Assembly: GCF_039537985.1 (NCBI RefSeq)
Contig: NZ_BAABBN010000006.1
Location: 1 to 64,000, forward strand
Direction: 5' to 3'
DNA from: Litoribacillus peritrichatus
Lineage (GTDB): Bacteria > Pseudomonadota > Gammaproteobacteria > Pseudomonadales > Litoribrevibacteraceae
DNA length: 64,000 nucleotides
Shown: positions 53,068 through 61,750 of the stretch, one piece after another
Position numbering within the stretch: position 1 is the first letter of the stretch
How the letters are laid out: each line of letters opens with the position of its first letter
Program-made: the position numbers and the translations under genes
Notes under the pieces: model-generated
The model's database searches: none
Seen by the model: the letters and a program-made list of their open reading frames with translations, nothing else
Told to the model about the DNA's origin: nothing

Positions 53068-53724
53068 GTCTAAGGTAGACAAATACATTGCGATGTTGTC
53101 AATCTGATCATCGCTCAGTTGTTTGGCAATGGCGCTCATTGGCGTTTGGTTACGGTCTCGATGATCGCTCTTGAACTTCTTGAGGGTGGTTGCCAAATAG
53201 TTAGCCGGTTGACTGGCCAAGCGCGGTAACTGATCCCACCCTTGTGCTTCTTCTCCATGACACATCTGACACTTCGCCTGAAACTCTGCCTGGCCCAAAT
53301 CGATGTCGGTTTGTTTCATTTCTCTTGGCTTTCGGCCCACAAATGGCTTGGCTGTCTGGTTGGAATAAAAAACCGCAAGATTCACCCGGTCTTCCAACGA
53401 TAAGCTACCTGCCAATTGACTCATGACGTAGTTTTTACGAGTACCATTAGCAAACTGTTCAAACTGGTTAATCAGGTACTTGGCATTTTGACTGGCAAGG
53501 TTCGGAATAAAGTTGCGTTTGCTGTTGCCATCCGAGCCATGACAACGTCCGCACAACCCTGAGCGGGCTTCACCACTGTTCATTGCAGACGAGATCAATT
53601 GATCGTCCTGCTGAATTTTATCCAACAGCTGATATTGTTTGTTTACATCCGCCTGAACAGTAAAAGCAAACAACCCAATGAACGCCGCAGTTAATCTGAT
53701 GCAACCAGACTTAAACACACTCAT
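53065..53724 (-). CDS. Diheme cytochrome c4-type protein
   Basis: 219 residues, signal peptide ending TVQA, then two similar cytochrome c domains with heme sites CGRCHGSD (about 60) and CQMCHGEE (about 153), each with a downstream methionine ligand candidate. Cytochrome c4 passes electrons to terminal oxidases or other periplasmic acceptors. AGGGA lies six bases before the ATG. A 9/10 FNR-type box lies about 95 bases upstream. Confidence 0.88.
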   Translation of the reverse strand: MSVFKSGCIRLTAAFIGLFAFTVQADVNKQYQLLDKIQQDDQLISSAMNSGEARSGLCGRCHGSDGNSKRNFIPNLASQNAKYLINQFEQFANGTRKNYVMSQLAGSLSLEDRVNLAVFYSNQTAKPFVGRKPREMKQTDIDLGQAEFQAKCQMCHGEEAQGWDQLPRLASQPANYLATTLKKFKSDHRDRNQTPMSAIAKQLSDDQIDNIAMYLSTLD

Positions 53725-53817
53725 ACTCTATCCCTGCCATGATAAGTGGGCTATTCCTTAACCGAATAACCATACAAAATGAAGGGCGACACTCTACTCT
53801 CAGAATGAGGAATAAGA

Positions 53818-53831
53818 TTGAGATAAATCAA
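53818..53831. promoter_or_regulatory. FNR/ANR-box-like site before cytochrome c4
   Basis: TTGAGATAAATCAA matches TTGAT-N4-ATCAA at 9 of 10 positions, in the promoter region of the cytochrome gene on the minus strand. Confidence 0.5.
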
Positions 53832-53899
53832 TAAAATGACGGTTTAGACAGGAATTGAGCGATTTTTTTGAGATTAACTCCCATTTAGACAGAACAACA

Positions 53900-54340
53900 T
53901 TATTCTACAAACAGATCGGTGTCCAAATTATTTTCATAGACCCCGTTCAGCCAATGAATTGCATCCTGCTCAAAATCAAATAATTGCGTTGGGTAAGAAA
54001 TCCCCTTAAAGAACTCTGAAAACATACGATCCACCACCACGTTCGCACCGGAAATGGCCGCGCCGACACAGCCGTTTTCTTCGCCCCAACAATACGCGTT
54101 TTTAATGATGTCAAACACCGCAGGCGTGCCGATCATCTTTCGGTCCAGACGGCTTAACAATACCCACCGAGTTCGTCCGGAACCCACCACCGATGCCAAA
54201 ACCTGCTTGAAAAAAGTACGAATAGCAATGTCATTAAATGCGCCACTCAAAGACAAAATAAGTAAGTCTTCCCGCCATTCAAAACTGTAAGATCCGTGTT
54301 CTTTCACACTGCCCTCCATCAACATCAGATCAATGATCAT
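53900..54340 (-). CDS. Hypothetical cytoplasmic protein, STAS-like size
   Basis: Up to 146 residues with no signal peptide or membrane helix. The start may be 54340, 54325 or 54319; none has a good ribosome-binding site, and the sequence EGSVKEHGSYSFEWREDLLILSLSGAFND suggests 54319. The pattern of strands and helices resembles SpoIIAA/STAS-like proteins, but no signature is decisive. Isolated minus-strand gene. Confidence 0.6.
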   Translation of the reverse strand: MIIDLMLMEGSVKEHGSYSFEWREDLLILSLSGAFNDIAIRTFFKQVLASVVGSGRTRWVLLSRLDRKMIGTPAVFDIIKNAYCWGEENGCVGAAISGANVVVDRMFSEFFKGISYPTQLFDFEQDAIHWLNGVYENNLDTDLFVE

Positions 54341-54453
54341 AACATCATCATTCTGCTGGAAAATCCTTTGAACATACCGTTCATCGCCTTATTTATGAAA
54401 CCCTACGTTCAGCCATTTTTGATGTTCTGCCCGAAACGGGCATCTTCTTGCAC

Positions 54454-54519
54454 AGAGATCCGTGATCCATTGCAAAGAGATCCGTAATCCATTGCAAAGA
54501 GTTCCGTGATCCGCTGCAC
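54454..54519 (+). repeat. Three tandem copies of a 22-base repeat
   Basis: AGAGATCCGTGATCCATTGCAA, AGAGATCCGTAATCCATTGCAA and AGAGTTCCGTGATCCGCTGCAC follow one another without gaps, about 85 bases before the hisA-like gene and just upstream of its likely promoter. Each unit contains GATCC twice. Confidence 0.85.
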
Positions 54520-54559
54520 TCAGGCAACACCACTTACTGTGCATAAATTCACATTGAGT

Positions 54560-54565
54560 TATAAT
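54560..54565 (+). promoter_or_regulatory. -10 element of the hisA-like gene
   Basis: A perfect TATAAT 37 bases before the TTG start; no good -35 is seen at the usual spacing. Confidence 0.45.
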
Positions 54566-54602
54566 GCCCGCTTATTTTTTACGCTAGCTTATGAGGTGTT
54601 CT

Positions 54603-55364
54603 TTGACTCAGTTCCGTCCGTGCATTGACCTGCACCAAGGTAAAGTGAAACAGATTGTTGGCGGAAGCCTGAATGACGATGGCGCCGATACCAATTTCAT
54701 CAGCCCATACGATGCCCGCTATTACGCCGAACTGTACCGGGATAACCACCTTAAAGGCGGTCATGTCATTGCGTTAGGCCCAGGCAATAAAGAAGAAGCC
54801 TTAAAAGCTTTGAATGCCTGGCCAAAAGGGCTTCAGTTCGGCGGCGGAGTTAACCGGGAAAACGCGGCTGAGTTCCTCGAAGCCGGAGCATCCCACGTCA
54901 TCGTCACCTCTTATTTGTTTGAACATGGCGAACTGTCTTCCGACCGTTTAGAAGCCATCAAACGCGAAACAGGTTCCGAACACCTGGTGCTGGATTTAAG
55001 TTGTCGTCGTACCCATGCAGGATGGAGCATCGCCACCGACCGCTGGCAGACCATCACCAATACCCACATCGACCAAGCCACTCTGACAGAGCTGGCCGGT
55101 CACTGCTCTGAATTCTTAATTCATGCTGCGGATGTGGAAGGGCTGCAAGCCGGCATTGATCAGGAGTTAGTCACGCTGTTGGGCAGTATTGCCTCCATTC
55201 CCGTGACGTACGCCGGCGGAGCGCGATCTCTGGAAGATTTGAAACTGGTGCATCAATTGTCCAATGGCAACGTGGACCTCACCATCGGCAGTGCCTTGGA
55301 TATTTTTGGCGGCAAGGGCATCACTCTCGACGAGTGCATCGACTGGAATCAAAACCACGAATAA
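54603..55364 (+). CDS. hisA: Eukaryote-type phosphoribosylformimino-AICAR isomerase (HisA/HIS6)
   Basis: 253 residues. The sequence follows the eukaryotic HIS6 form rather than bacterial HisA: TQFRPCIDLHQGKVKQIVGG, GGHVIALGPGN, LQFGGGVN, SHVIVTSYLF, VLDLSCRRT, EFLIHAADVEGLQAGIDQEL, VTYAGGARSLEDL and NVDLTIGSALDIFGG. It catalyses the ProFAR to PRFAR step of histidine synthesis. The likely start is the TTG at 54603, preceded by GAGGTG and giving MTQFRPCIDLH, which aligns with the yeast start; an ATG at 54591 has no ribosome-binding site. No other his gene is nearby. Confidence 0.88.
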   Translation: MTQFRPCIDLHQGKVKQIVGGSLNDDGADTNFISPYDARYYAELYRDNHLKGGHVIALGPGNKEEALKALNAWPKGLQFGGGVNRENAAEFLEAGASHVIVTSYLFEHGELSSDRLEAIKRETGSEHLVLDLSCRRTHAGWSIATDRWQTITNTHIDQATLTELAGHCSEFLIHAADVEGLQAGIDQELVTLLGSIASIPVTYAGGARSLEDLKLVHQLSNGNVDLTIGSALDIFGGKGITLDECIDWNQNHE

Positions 55365-55564
55365 ACAAAATCAATCAGCGAGCCACCATAAGGGTCGCTG
55401 ATTCCCCCTTTCAGCCGTGTACCTTTTTTGACCGTAAACCTTCCTCGCACCCATGGTACGCTGTGTTCATCCTGAGAAAACCCCTCTGCCTTAAAAATCT
55501 TTGTCTAGACTTATCAGATAAACCCACCCTCTGATTTTTAACCCTGAGCGGCTGTATTTAGATC

Positions 55565-56923
55565 ATGTTCGAAAAGAAATTTTCTAAAGAACGTCCCTAC
55601 CCGGATGACATTCCTTATCTGGATCACTTGGTGAGTATTCATCCGGTGCAAACCGTTCGAGCTACTCAGGATATTTTTGACCAACATAAAACGCGGCTGC
55701 TGGAACAGAACGCCCACATTGATCCGAGTTCAAAATCAACACTGCTGTCTGCCTTGTCTCAACAGCCACTGCTTATTCCGCTTGATCACTGCATTGCTCT
55801 CGAAAATGAACTCACCGAGCCGGCATTATTGGCGCATTACCGGTATTTTCTGGAGGTGTTCCCCCAATTTAAACGAATGCATGGCGGCTTCGAGCTTGAT
55901 GACGCGCTGCAATCCATGGTCGCTCAGACGCTGCAACATCCACTGATTGCGCAAAAGCTCACCGTTTTAATGCTGCGCATGCCGCAACGATTTGAGTTTT
56001 CTATCGCTGTCAGCTGGTTATCGATGGTCATTGCCCTCCGACAAGAACGAAGTCAACACCAACAAATGTCTGCTTTTATCGCAGGTTTAACGATGGACAT
56101 TGGCTACCTCCATCTCCCTCAGGCATCAATCCAAGACGAAGAAACGCATGGCAACGTTCAAGCAACCGACAACCACCCGATATTAAGCTGGCAGATCCTA
56201 AGTACCATTGACACGCTCGACCCTGCGATCGCCAAAGCGGTACTGGAACATCATGAGCGGTGTGATGGTTCTGGTTTTCCTTACGGTAAGTTTCGGGATG
56301 AACTGGGCATTACCGGCCAGATCATCGCCATGGCCAGCCTGGTGATTCATCATCAAATGCCAGACGAACCACACCAACAGAAACACCTGGCCGATATGCT
56401 GCCCGCGTTGCAGGTGAATGCTCTGGTACACAAATACGAAGTTTACGAAACGACGTCCATTCTCTGTCGTCAGTGGGCGCATGCACACGTTACTCAAATC
56501 AGTGAACACACCATTGATGCTTACATTGACCGCATCTTAACCAAAAACCAATTACTCAGAGAGTGGATACAGCACATTGATGAAATGATCATGGCGTTTG
56601 CGAATGAACAAGAAGACCGTAGCCTGCTGACCATTAAACAGACCTACGTGCACATCCTCGGCTCCGCCTACAGTTCCGGCTTTTTAGATGAAAACTACGC
56701 CCGATGGTTGCAGCACGTGCAGAAAGAAAAAGTATCCGGTGTCTTTCGGGAAATCGAAGAAGTCGGCCTCCTGATGGATGAAATTGAAAAACACCTGCAA
56801 CAAACCACCCGTTTGTTTGAGCGGCTTATGAACCAAAGCTCAACCAAGTACGAGCTTTACGAACCTCAGATCAACCAAGGCCTGCAACACATTCAACGGC
56901 TACTGAGGAACACCAAAGAGTAG
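55565..56923 (+). CDS. Degenerate HD-GYP domain protein
   Basis: 452 residues, no membrane segment. A central region (about 150-300) follows HD-GYP phosphodiesterases: AFIAGLTMDIGYLHLP corresponds to 'xLLHDIGKxxxP', NHPILSWQIL, then EHHERCDGSGFPYG, a good match to 'HHExxDGxGYPxG'. The HD pair is replaced by MD and the following K by Y, so metal binding at that site is probably impaired. N-terminal 150 residues and a C-terminal helical part (about 330-450) are unassigned. It may bind c-di-GMP without hydrolysing it. Confidence 0.75.
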   Translation: MFEKKFSKERPYPDDIPYLDHLVSIHPVQTVRATQDIFDQHKTRLLEQNAHIDPSSKSTLLSALSQQPLLIPLDHCIALENELTEPALLAHYRYFLEVFPQFKRMHGGFELDDALQSMVAQTLQHPLIAQKLTVLMLRMPQRFEFSIAVSWLSMVIALRQERSQHQQMSAFIAGLTMDIGYLHLPQASIQDEETHGNVQATDNHPILSWQILSTIDTLDPAIAKAVLEHHERCDGSGFPYGKFRDELGITGQIIAMASLVIHHQMPDEPHQQKHLADMLPALQVNALVHKYEVYETTSILCRQWAHAHVTQISEHTIDAYIDRILTKNQLLREWIQHIDEMIMAFANEQEDRSLLTIKQTYVHILGSAYSSGFLDENYARWLQHVQKEKVSGVFREIEEVGLLMDEIEKHLQQTTRLFERLMNQSSTKYELYEPQINQGLQHIQRLLRNTKE

Positions 56924-57000
56924 CCATCAACGTCTAGACCTAGACCCACCCACCAACCTTGATAAAGACCCATGCACCGCCAGTGTGAATCAGCTTGCGG

Positions 57001-57912
57001 CTAACTGGCCAAACTCGGAATAGAAAGCCGTTTGTCCGAAGCCATCTTTTTCGCAAAGAAATCCAAGAATAGCCTTAACTTAACCGGCATGTGCCTACGA
57101 CTGGTATAAATGACATAAATTTCACTGCGTACGGGTTTATAATCCAGTTCCACCTTAACCAGTTGCCCCAGCTGCACCGCTTCGCGCGCCATTAAATCCG
57201 GAAGAATACTGATGCCTGCACCCGCGATCATGGCATCCCGCTTCATGGTGACACTGTTACTGCGGATTCTGGAATTCAGCTGAATATCAAAGGGGCCATT
57301 TTCCCCTTCAAATCGCCAGGTGGGCCCCTGTGCATTTTCAATCAAATCGTGATCCGCCAGATCTTCCACCGTTTTAGGGGTCCCGTGGCGGTTCAAGTAA
57401 TGTGGCGACGCGTACAAGCCTCGGGTCGGTTCTGAAATTTTACGGGCAATAAAACTGCTGTCAGGTAAATTTCCAAGACTCGCACGGATGGCAAGATCAA
57501 TTTTATCTTCGATGATGTTGCCTTCTTCAAACACCGTTTCGCAATGAATATCAATATCCGGATACAGCATGGAAAATTCACCAATCACGCTGCCCATAAA
57601 ATAGATGCCAAACTCACCAGGCGCTTCAATGCGCAAACGACCTCTGGGGTTATTCTGCAGCTCAGGAATCAGCGATTCGGTTTCTTGTAAGTCCCGAATA
57701 TTCTGTTTACTTCGCTCATAGACAACTTCCCCTACTTCCGTCATGGCCACTGACCGACTGGTCCGTTCGAGCAACTTTACGCCCAACGAATCTTCCAGTT
57801 GCGAGATTCGTCGACTGACATTTGATTTTGGTAAACCAAGACGTTTTGCTGCCGCTGTAAATCCGTTCTGATCCACAACCTCAACAAAGAGAGCAAGTTC
57901 ATTTAGATCCAT
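57001..57912 (-). CDS. LysR-family transcription regulator
   Basis: 303 residues with the N-terminal winged helix MDLNELALFVEVVDQNGFTAAAKRLGLPKSNVSRRISQLEDSLGVKLL and a substrate-binding domain (about 90-295). It belongs to the large group related to 'LysR substrate-binding, DNA-binding regulator of quinone/aromatic genes' (CrgA-like). GGGGGA stands just before the ATG. Targets are not evident; no divergent gene lies within 600 bases. Confidence 0.92.
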   Translation of the reverse strand: MDLNELALFVEVVDQNGFTAAAKRLGLPKSNVSRRISQLEDSLGVKLLERTSRSVAMTEVGEVVYERSKQNIRDLQETESLIPELQNNPRGRLRIEAPGEFGIYFMGSVIGEFSMLYPDIDIHCETVFEEGNIIEDKIDLAIRASLGNLPDSSFIARKISEPTRGLYASPHYLNRHGTPKTVEDLADHDLIENAQGPTWRFEGENGPFDIQLNSRIRSNSVTMKRDAMIAGAGISILPDLMAREAVQLGQLVKVELDYKPVRSEIYVIYTSRRHMPVKLRLFLDFFAKKMASDKRLSIPSLAS

Positions 57913-58290
57913 ATTTCCCCCAAAGATAAAACACCTCCAGCTTCAAGCAAATTTATAACTCAATGGTTAATTTTTTATACGGCTATCACTGAAGACTGCA
58001 TTTAGGATAAATGGTTCTATTAATCTCGCTATGATTCAGATCAATTTCGTATCAGAGTAATACTCCATTCATCGAAAGCCCACAGCCCCCGCAGAGTACA
58101 GGCGAACCATAAATACGGAACAATATTGTCTCAATTATGAAAAACGGCATTCCAACACACAAAAGTGCGTCGAAACACAGCATTTAACCGCCCAAACCAT
58201 CGGCTAAAATGCATTTGATCAAAAAACTGCCATAACCGAAGAACGCAGTAACCATAAGCAGTACCAGCTGCTCATCAGAAGTTACTCATT

Positions 58291-58352
58291 GGCTTATCCA
58301 CATTTTTTGTGGATAAGCCGTAAGTTCAAGGCAAACAACAGACTTATCCACT
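58291..58352. promoter_or_regulatory. DnaA-box-like inverted pair in a non-coding stretch
   Basis: Two perfect DnaA boxes TTATCCACA (58294-58302) and TGTGGATAA (58308-58316) face each other as a 12-bp-arm palindrome with GGC/GCC ends; a third near-match TTATCCACT is at 58344-58352. The 57913-58558 gap holds these sites, a terminator and a 7-base microsatellite, and no gene that I can see. Confidence 0.5.
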
Positions 58353-58430
58353 GACAGGCTGTTGAGTTTTGTTATCGAGAAAGGACTAACAAGGCAACAC
58401 AGACAGCAAATCAACATTCTGCTCGACATA

Positions 58431-58453
58431 AAAAAGGCCCGAAAACCGGGCCT
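58431..58453 (-). terminator. Rho-independent terminator after the PEBP gene
   Basis: Stem AGGCCCG / CGGGCCT with a short loop and a T-run on the minus strand, about 105 bases after the stop codon. Confidence 0.88.
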
Positions 58454-58515
58454 GAAGGGAACATCTCATAGGGTGAGCGAGTGAAAAGCAATGACACCCT
58501 CTCCACTCAAGTTCC

Positions 58516-58543
58516 AAGAACAAAGAACAAAGAACAAAGAACA
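58516..58543 (+). repeat. Microsatellite, four copies of AAGAACA
   Basis: Four exact heptamers between the PEBP stop codon and its terminator. Confidence 0.85.
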
Positions 58544-58558
58544 AACAAAAACGAACCA

Positions 58559-59119
58559 CTAACGTTGATATAAAGCTTCAATACTGGCTTCACCCAGTTT
58601 GTGGCTATTCAACATGTAGCCAATGAGTGCCGCCGAACTTTCCTTCGGCAATTCCAGCGTTGGCACATCCAACGCCACCACCTTAAACTGATAACGATGG
58701 ACGCCGTGTTTCTCTGGCGGGCAAGCGCCACCAAATGCGTATTGGCCGTAATCATTTCGGCCGTGCGCTGCGCCGGTCGGCAAAAGACTCAAGTCGCCTT
58801 TTCCAGCCCCTGAAGCCAAGCGATTCGTGGACTCAGGTAAGTTATAAACAAGCCAGTGCCACCAACCACTGCCGGTCGGGGCGTCCGGATCATAGGCCGT
58901 GATCGCAAAACTCTTGGTACCTTCAGGTGGGTTCGACCATTGCAACTGCGGGGACAGGTTCTGACCGTCACAACCAAAACCGACAAACTCCTGAGCTTTC
59001 GGCATAGGCTTTCCTGGCTGAATATCCTTACTTTGAAGATCAAAAGCTCCGGCCGTAGGTGCCAGCGTAGAAAAAGAGATGGCTGCCATCATTGCAGCAG
59101 ATGTAATAAGCGGTTTCAT
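58559..59119 (-). CDS. Periplasmic PEBP-family (YbhB/YbcL-like) protein
   Basis: 186 residues. The ATG at 59119 is preceded by a perfect AAGGAGG and opens a signal peptide (ends TAGA). The phosphatidylethanolamine-binding motifs DPDAPTGSGWWHWLVYNLP and GGACPPEKHGVHRY are present. Role in bacteria is unclear. It is 105 bases downstream of an AraC-family gene on the same strand that may control it. Confidence 0.9.
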   Translation of the reverse strand: MKPLITSAAMMAAISFSTLAPTAGAFDLQSKDIQPGKPMPKAQEFVGFGCDGQNLSPQLQWSNPPEGTKSFAITAYDPDAPTGSGWWHWLVYNLPESTNRLASGAGKGDLSLLPTGAAHGRNDYGQYAFGGACPPEKHGVHRYQFKVVALDVPTLELPKESSAALIGYMLNSHKLGEASIEALYQR

Positions 59120-59223
59120 AAGTGCCTCCTTAATTCGAGACACCATCCTAACCCCAATAAAAATGCAGAGTTCGCTTTAAAACACCAATTTTTTGCCTGA
59201 AAACACCAATGTCCCGACAGCCA

Positions 59224-60069
59224 TCAACGGCCGCGAGTTTTGCGTAACTCACTGGGTGACAAACCAAACCGCAATTTAAAACGTTCACTGAACCGCGATT
59301 GACTTTGATAACCCACGGATTGTGCAACCTGAGAAATGGGCCAGAACGTTTCCTGAAGAATACACAACGCAGACACCAAACGCGTGTCCTCCAACAATTC
59401 ACGAAAGCCCGAACCTTCCTGCTGAAGATGACGCCGCAAACTGGAAGCACTGGTTCCTAAATCTGCACACACCTCTTCCAGTGTCCAGTTTTTCGATAGG
59501 TCACTGTTAATATGATTAAACAGTTTCTGTTTCCAGCTGGATGCTGCCACCATCATCGGCTCAAGCGATGCCTGAGTATGCAAAAACGTCAATAAACTTA
59601 ATACGCACAATTCAATTTGAGCATCGTTCATGTCGGTTAATTCGCTCAATTGCAACCAATGATTCAAGTGCAGAATCACCTCTGGGGTAACAGACACTAA
59701 CGACGATACCGCCGTTGCAGACTCTGGCGCATAGTCTCGCAAAAAACGGCCGAGTAATTCGGGTTGAATGGCTAACGCAACGGCCAAATAATGATGGATG
59801 TCTTGGTCCGGAAAGTTCACCATGGTCAGTTGACTGTTACCGGGCACTAAAATGCCTTCACCGGCAGACACCATCACCACGTCGCCCTGAGCATTCGTCA
59901 CCTGCTTTTTGCCACTCAGCACTAAGATCACCGAGGGATGTACAATCGGCACCGACCGTAAATTCTGATCTTTTTGGCTATGAAACAGGTTCAGCCCCTG
60001 AACCGGAGCACTCTCTTTATCCTGGTAAATTAAGGTCAGTAATCGTTCCGTTAATCGACAAATATCCAC
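59224..60069 (-). CDS. AraC-family transcription regulator
   Basis: 281 residues: N-terminal AraC_N-type cupin (about 20-180) and two C-terminal helix-turn-helix motifs (LGTSASSLRRHLQQEGSGFRELLEDTRL and ISQVAQSVGYQSQSRFSERFKLRFGLSPSEL). Related to regulators that control neighbouring PEBP, oxidoreductase or efflux genes. Start by length; no strong ribosome-binding site is visible. Confidence 0.9.
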   Translation of the reverse strand: MDICRLTERLLTLIYQDKESAPVQGLNLFHSQKDQNLRSVPIVHPSVILVLSGKKQVTNAQGDVVMVSAGEGILVPGNSQLTMVNFPDQDIHHYLAVALAIQPELLGRFLRDYAPESATAVSSLVSVTPEVILHLNHWLQLSELTDMNDAQIELCVLSLLTFLHTQASLEPMMVAASSWKQKLFNHINSDLSKNWTLEEVCADLGTSASSLRRHLQQEGSGFRELLEDTRLVSALCILQETFWPISQVAQSVGYQSQSRFSERFKLRFGLSPSELRKTRGR

Positions 60070-60479
60070 TGGTGGCCCTCAAACACTCCATCGTCGCAAT
60101 AGACTAATAAAAAACGCTGAAAAATGCTTGTATAAATTCACCATCCAAGCTTCATTCAAAGCCACTCACCCACCAAGTTGTCATCACTCATTTCAGTACA
60201 AAAAGCATCCATAAAGTTAACGGAGGAAAAAACATCGATTCGTGATACCGCTGTGGAAAACCTTATCTGGACATTGAACAATGCCGCTTTTAACAGAGCA
60301 CAATTGCAAACACTGAACCCAACCAATGCCTCCCACCATTGACCTCAAAAATAAGACAATCTCGCTTGAGTTAAGCGAAGCAACCAAACGTTAATCACAG
60401 CTGAACAATAATGGAGCAATTTCATCAACATCAATGACGATAAGTCTCCCAGAGGTTTGACCCAAGCTTATCAACTAGG

Positions 60480-60788
60480 TTATCCACAGACACTGTGGAC
60501 TCTTTGCCCTGGAATTTGTTCTAAAAACCGATAAAAACTGAAATAAATCCGACAATGTCAATGGTTATTTTTATCTTTATTAACATTAAAACTGATGTTT
60601 CATTATTATTTAGAGTTATTTTTCAAAACAACATAACCAAACCAACAAAATCTCATAAACAGCTGTTTTTATTGAATTTTAATAAAACTGAGTGTTTTTG
60701 AAACAAAACCCTAAAAGCCCTTAAAAACAAGCGTCTAGCGCGTTCCTAATAACTTACCAACAATTTTATCCACAAAATCGGTGGATAA
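60480..60788. promoter_or_regulatory. DnaA-box-like sites flanking an AT-rich stretch
   Basis: TTATCCACA occurs at 60480-60488 and 60766-60774, with GGTGGATAA at 60780-60788. Between them is a very AT-rich 230-base stretch (60540-60720). The entire 60070-60830 gap has no credible gene. This is like a minor DnaA-binding locus; oriC itself is not supported because dnaA, rpmH, gidA or parAB are absent. Confidence 0.4.
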
Positions 60789-60830
60789 CTCACTTTCAAG
60801 AAAAACTAAGCAATCAACAACAGACAACAA

Positions 60831-61027
60831 CCGACCTCACGCCATCAAAAAGTAACCCAACAACGGTAATAAAACGGACAAAAATACACCAGTTACAATC
60901 ATCGCCAACGCTGAAAACGCGCCACAGACCGGACTTATTTCCAATGCTTTTTGGGTGCTAATGGCGTGGGAGGTTAAACCCAGCGCCACCCCCTGAATCC
61001 GATGATCATCAAACCCGAAACCTGTTA
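60831..61027. repeat. 197-bp direct repeat, copy 1 (duplicated lrgB 3' end)
   Basis: About 95% identical to 61554-61750, the true 3' part of lrgB. It contains the last codons and stop of lrgB on the minus strand. Confidence 0.93.
60837..61024 (-). pseudogene. 3' fragment of lrgB
   Basis: Encodes about 62 residues (FGFDDHRIQGVALGLTSHAI and onwards to the stop) nearly identical to the LrgB C terminus, with Trp to Leu near the end. An ATG at 61043 in the foreign flank could give a 68-residue frame but has no ribosome-binding site. It is a duplication by-product. Confidence 0.85.
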
Positions 61028-61030
61028 GGC
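61024..61030 (+). other. GTTRRRY-like core at the repeat/insert junction
   Basis: GTTAGGC begins where copy 1 of the repeat stops matching lrgB. It fits the integron recombination core site GTTRRRY. No attC with paired R'/R'' sites is recognisable at the other end, so a cassette origin is only a possibility. Confidence 0.25.
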
Positions 61031-61153
61031 CATTCGTCGACATATGTGAACAACATATCTAGCTCTAGGACTCTTCTTGGGCAGGAAACATAGGTTTGAT
61101 CAGTCCTGCTCGATGGTGGTATTTTCAACCAACCTCAATACTAGGAAGTTATC

Positions 61154-61474
61154 ATGTGGATTAACTGCAAAGAAAAAATGCCAGAAGATATGGAAGTTGT
61201 AATTGCCCTATATCTTGGACTCTGGCCTGGACGTGGTAATGGCGGTATTACCGATACTTACGCAGTGGACGGCAAATGGTTCAACCTTCCAGAAGGCGTT
61301 TCTGTTATTGGCTGGATGCAGATACCGAATACAGAACACCTACCGATCACAGAACACTACGCTCCTCCCGATATCGTTTCGGTCAATCTTCTTGGTAGTG
61401 TCGAAACCGACATCCCCTCGATTGTCGAGTTAGTTTTTGAGGGCGATCATTCAGAAATAAAGCCACCGAAGTGA
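61154..61474 (+). CDS. DUF551-like small protein inside the insert
   Basis: 106 residues, acidic, no signal peptide. It begins MWINCKEKMPEDMEVVIALY and has GWMQIPN later, like DUF551 proteins ('WIxxKxxLPE...W.P.P'), which are common in phages and mobile elements. AGGAAG is six bases before the ATG. It is the only gene between the two lrgB 3' copies. No function known. Confidence 0.6.
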   Translation: MWINCKEKMPEDMEVVIALYLGLWPGRGNGGITDTYAVDGKWFNLPEGVSVIGWMQIPNTEHLPITEHYAPPDIVSVNLLGSVETDIPSIVELVFEGDHSEIKPPK

Positions 61475-61553
61475 TGTATGGAAGCGTTTACTGTTTCAAA
61501 CAAAAACAGTCGCCCTTGTTTGTTCTCTTGATAAATGATCCTCAACAACACAA

Positions 61554-61750
61554 CCGACCTCACGCCATCCAAAAATAACCCAACAACGGCAATAAAACGG
61601 ACAAAAATACACCAGTCACAATCATCGCCAACGCTGAAAACGCGCCACAGACCGGACTTATTTCCAATGCTTTTTGGGTGCCAATGGCGTGAGAGGTTAA
61701 ACCCAGCGCCACCCCCTGAATCCGATGATCATCAAACCCGAAACGTGTTA
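61554..61750. repeat. 197-bp direct repeat, copy 2 (within intact lrgB)
   Basis: Matches 60831-61027; here it is continuous with the rest of lrgB, so this is the original copy. Confidence 0.93.

Noticed and set aside
60480..60788. Chromosomal origin oriC
   Set aside because: DnaA boxes and AT-richness are present, but none of the usual neighbours is, and box number is small. Kept only as a finding.
60837..61043. Functional 68-residue gene
   Set aside because: It is a copy of the lrgB 3' end with a start provided by the junction; better called a fragment.
61024..61553. Complete integron gene cassette
   Set aside because: Only a GTTRRRY-like core on one side; no attC-like paired sites were found at the other end and no integrase gene is present.
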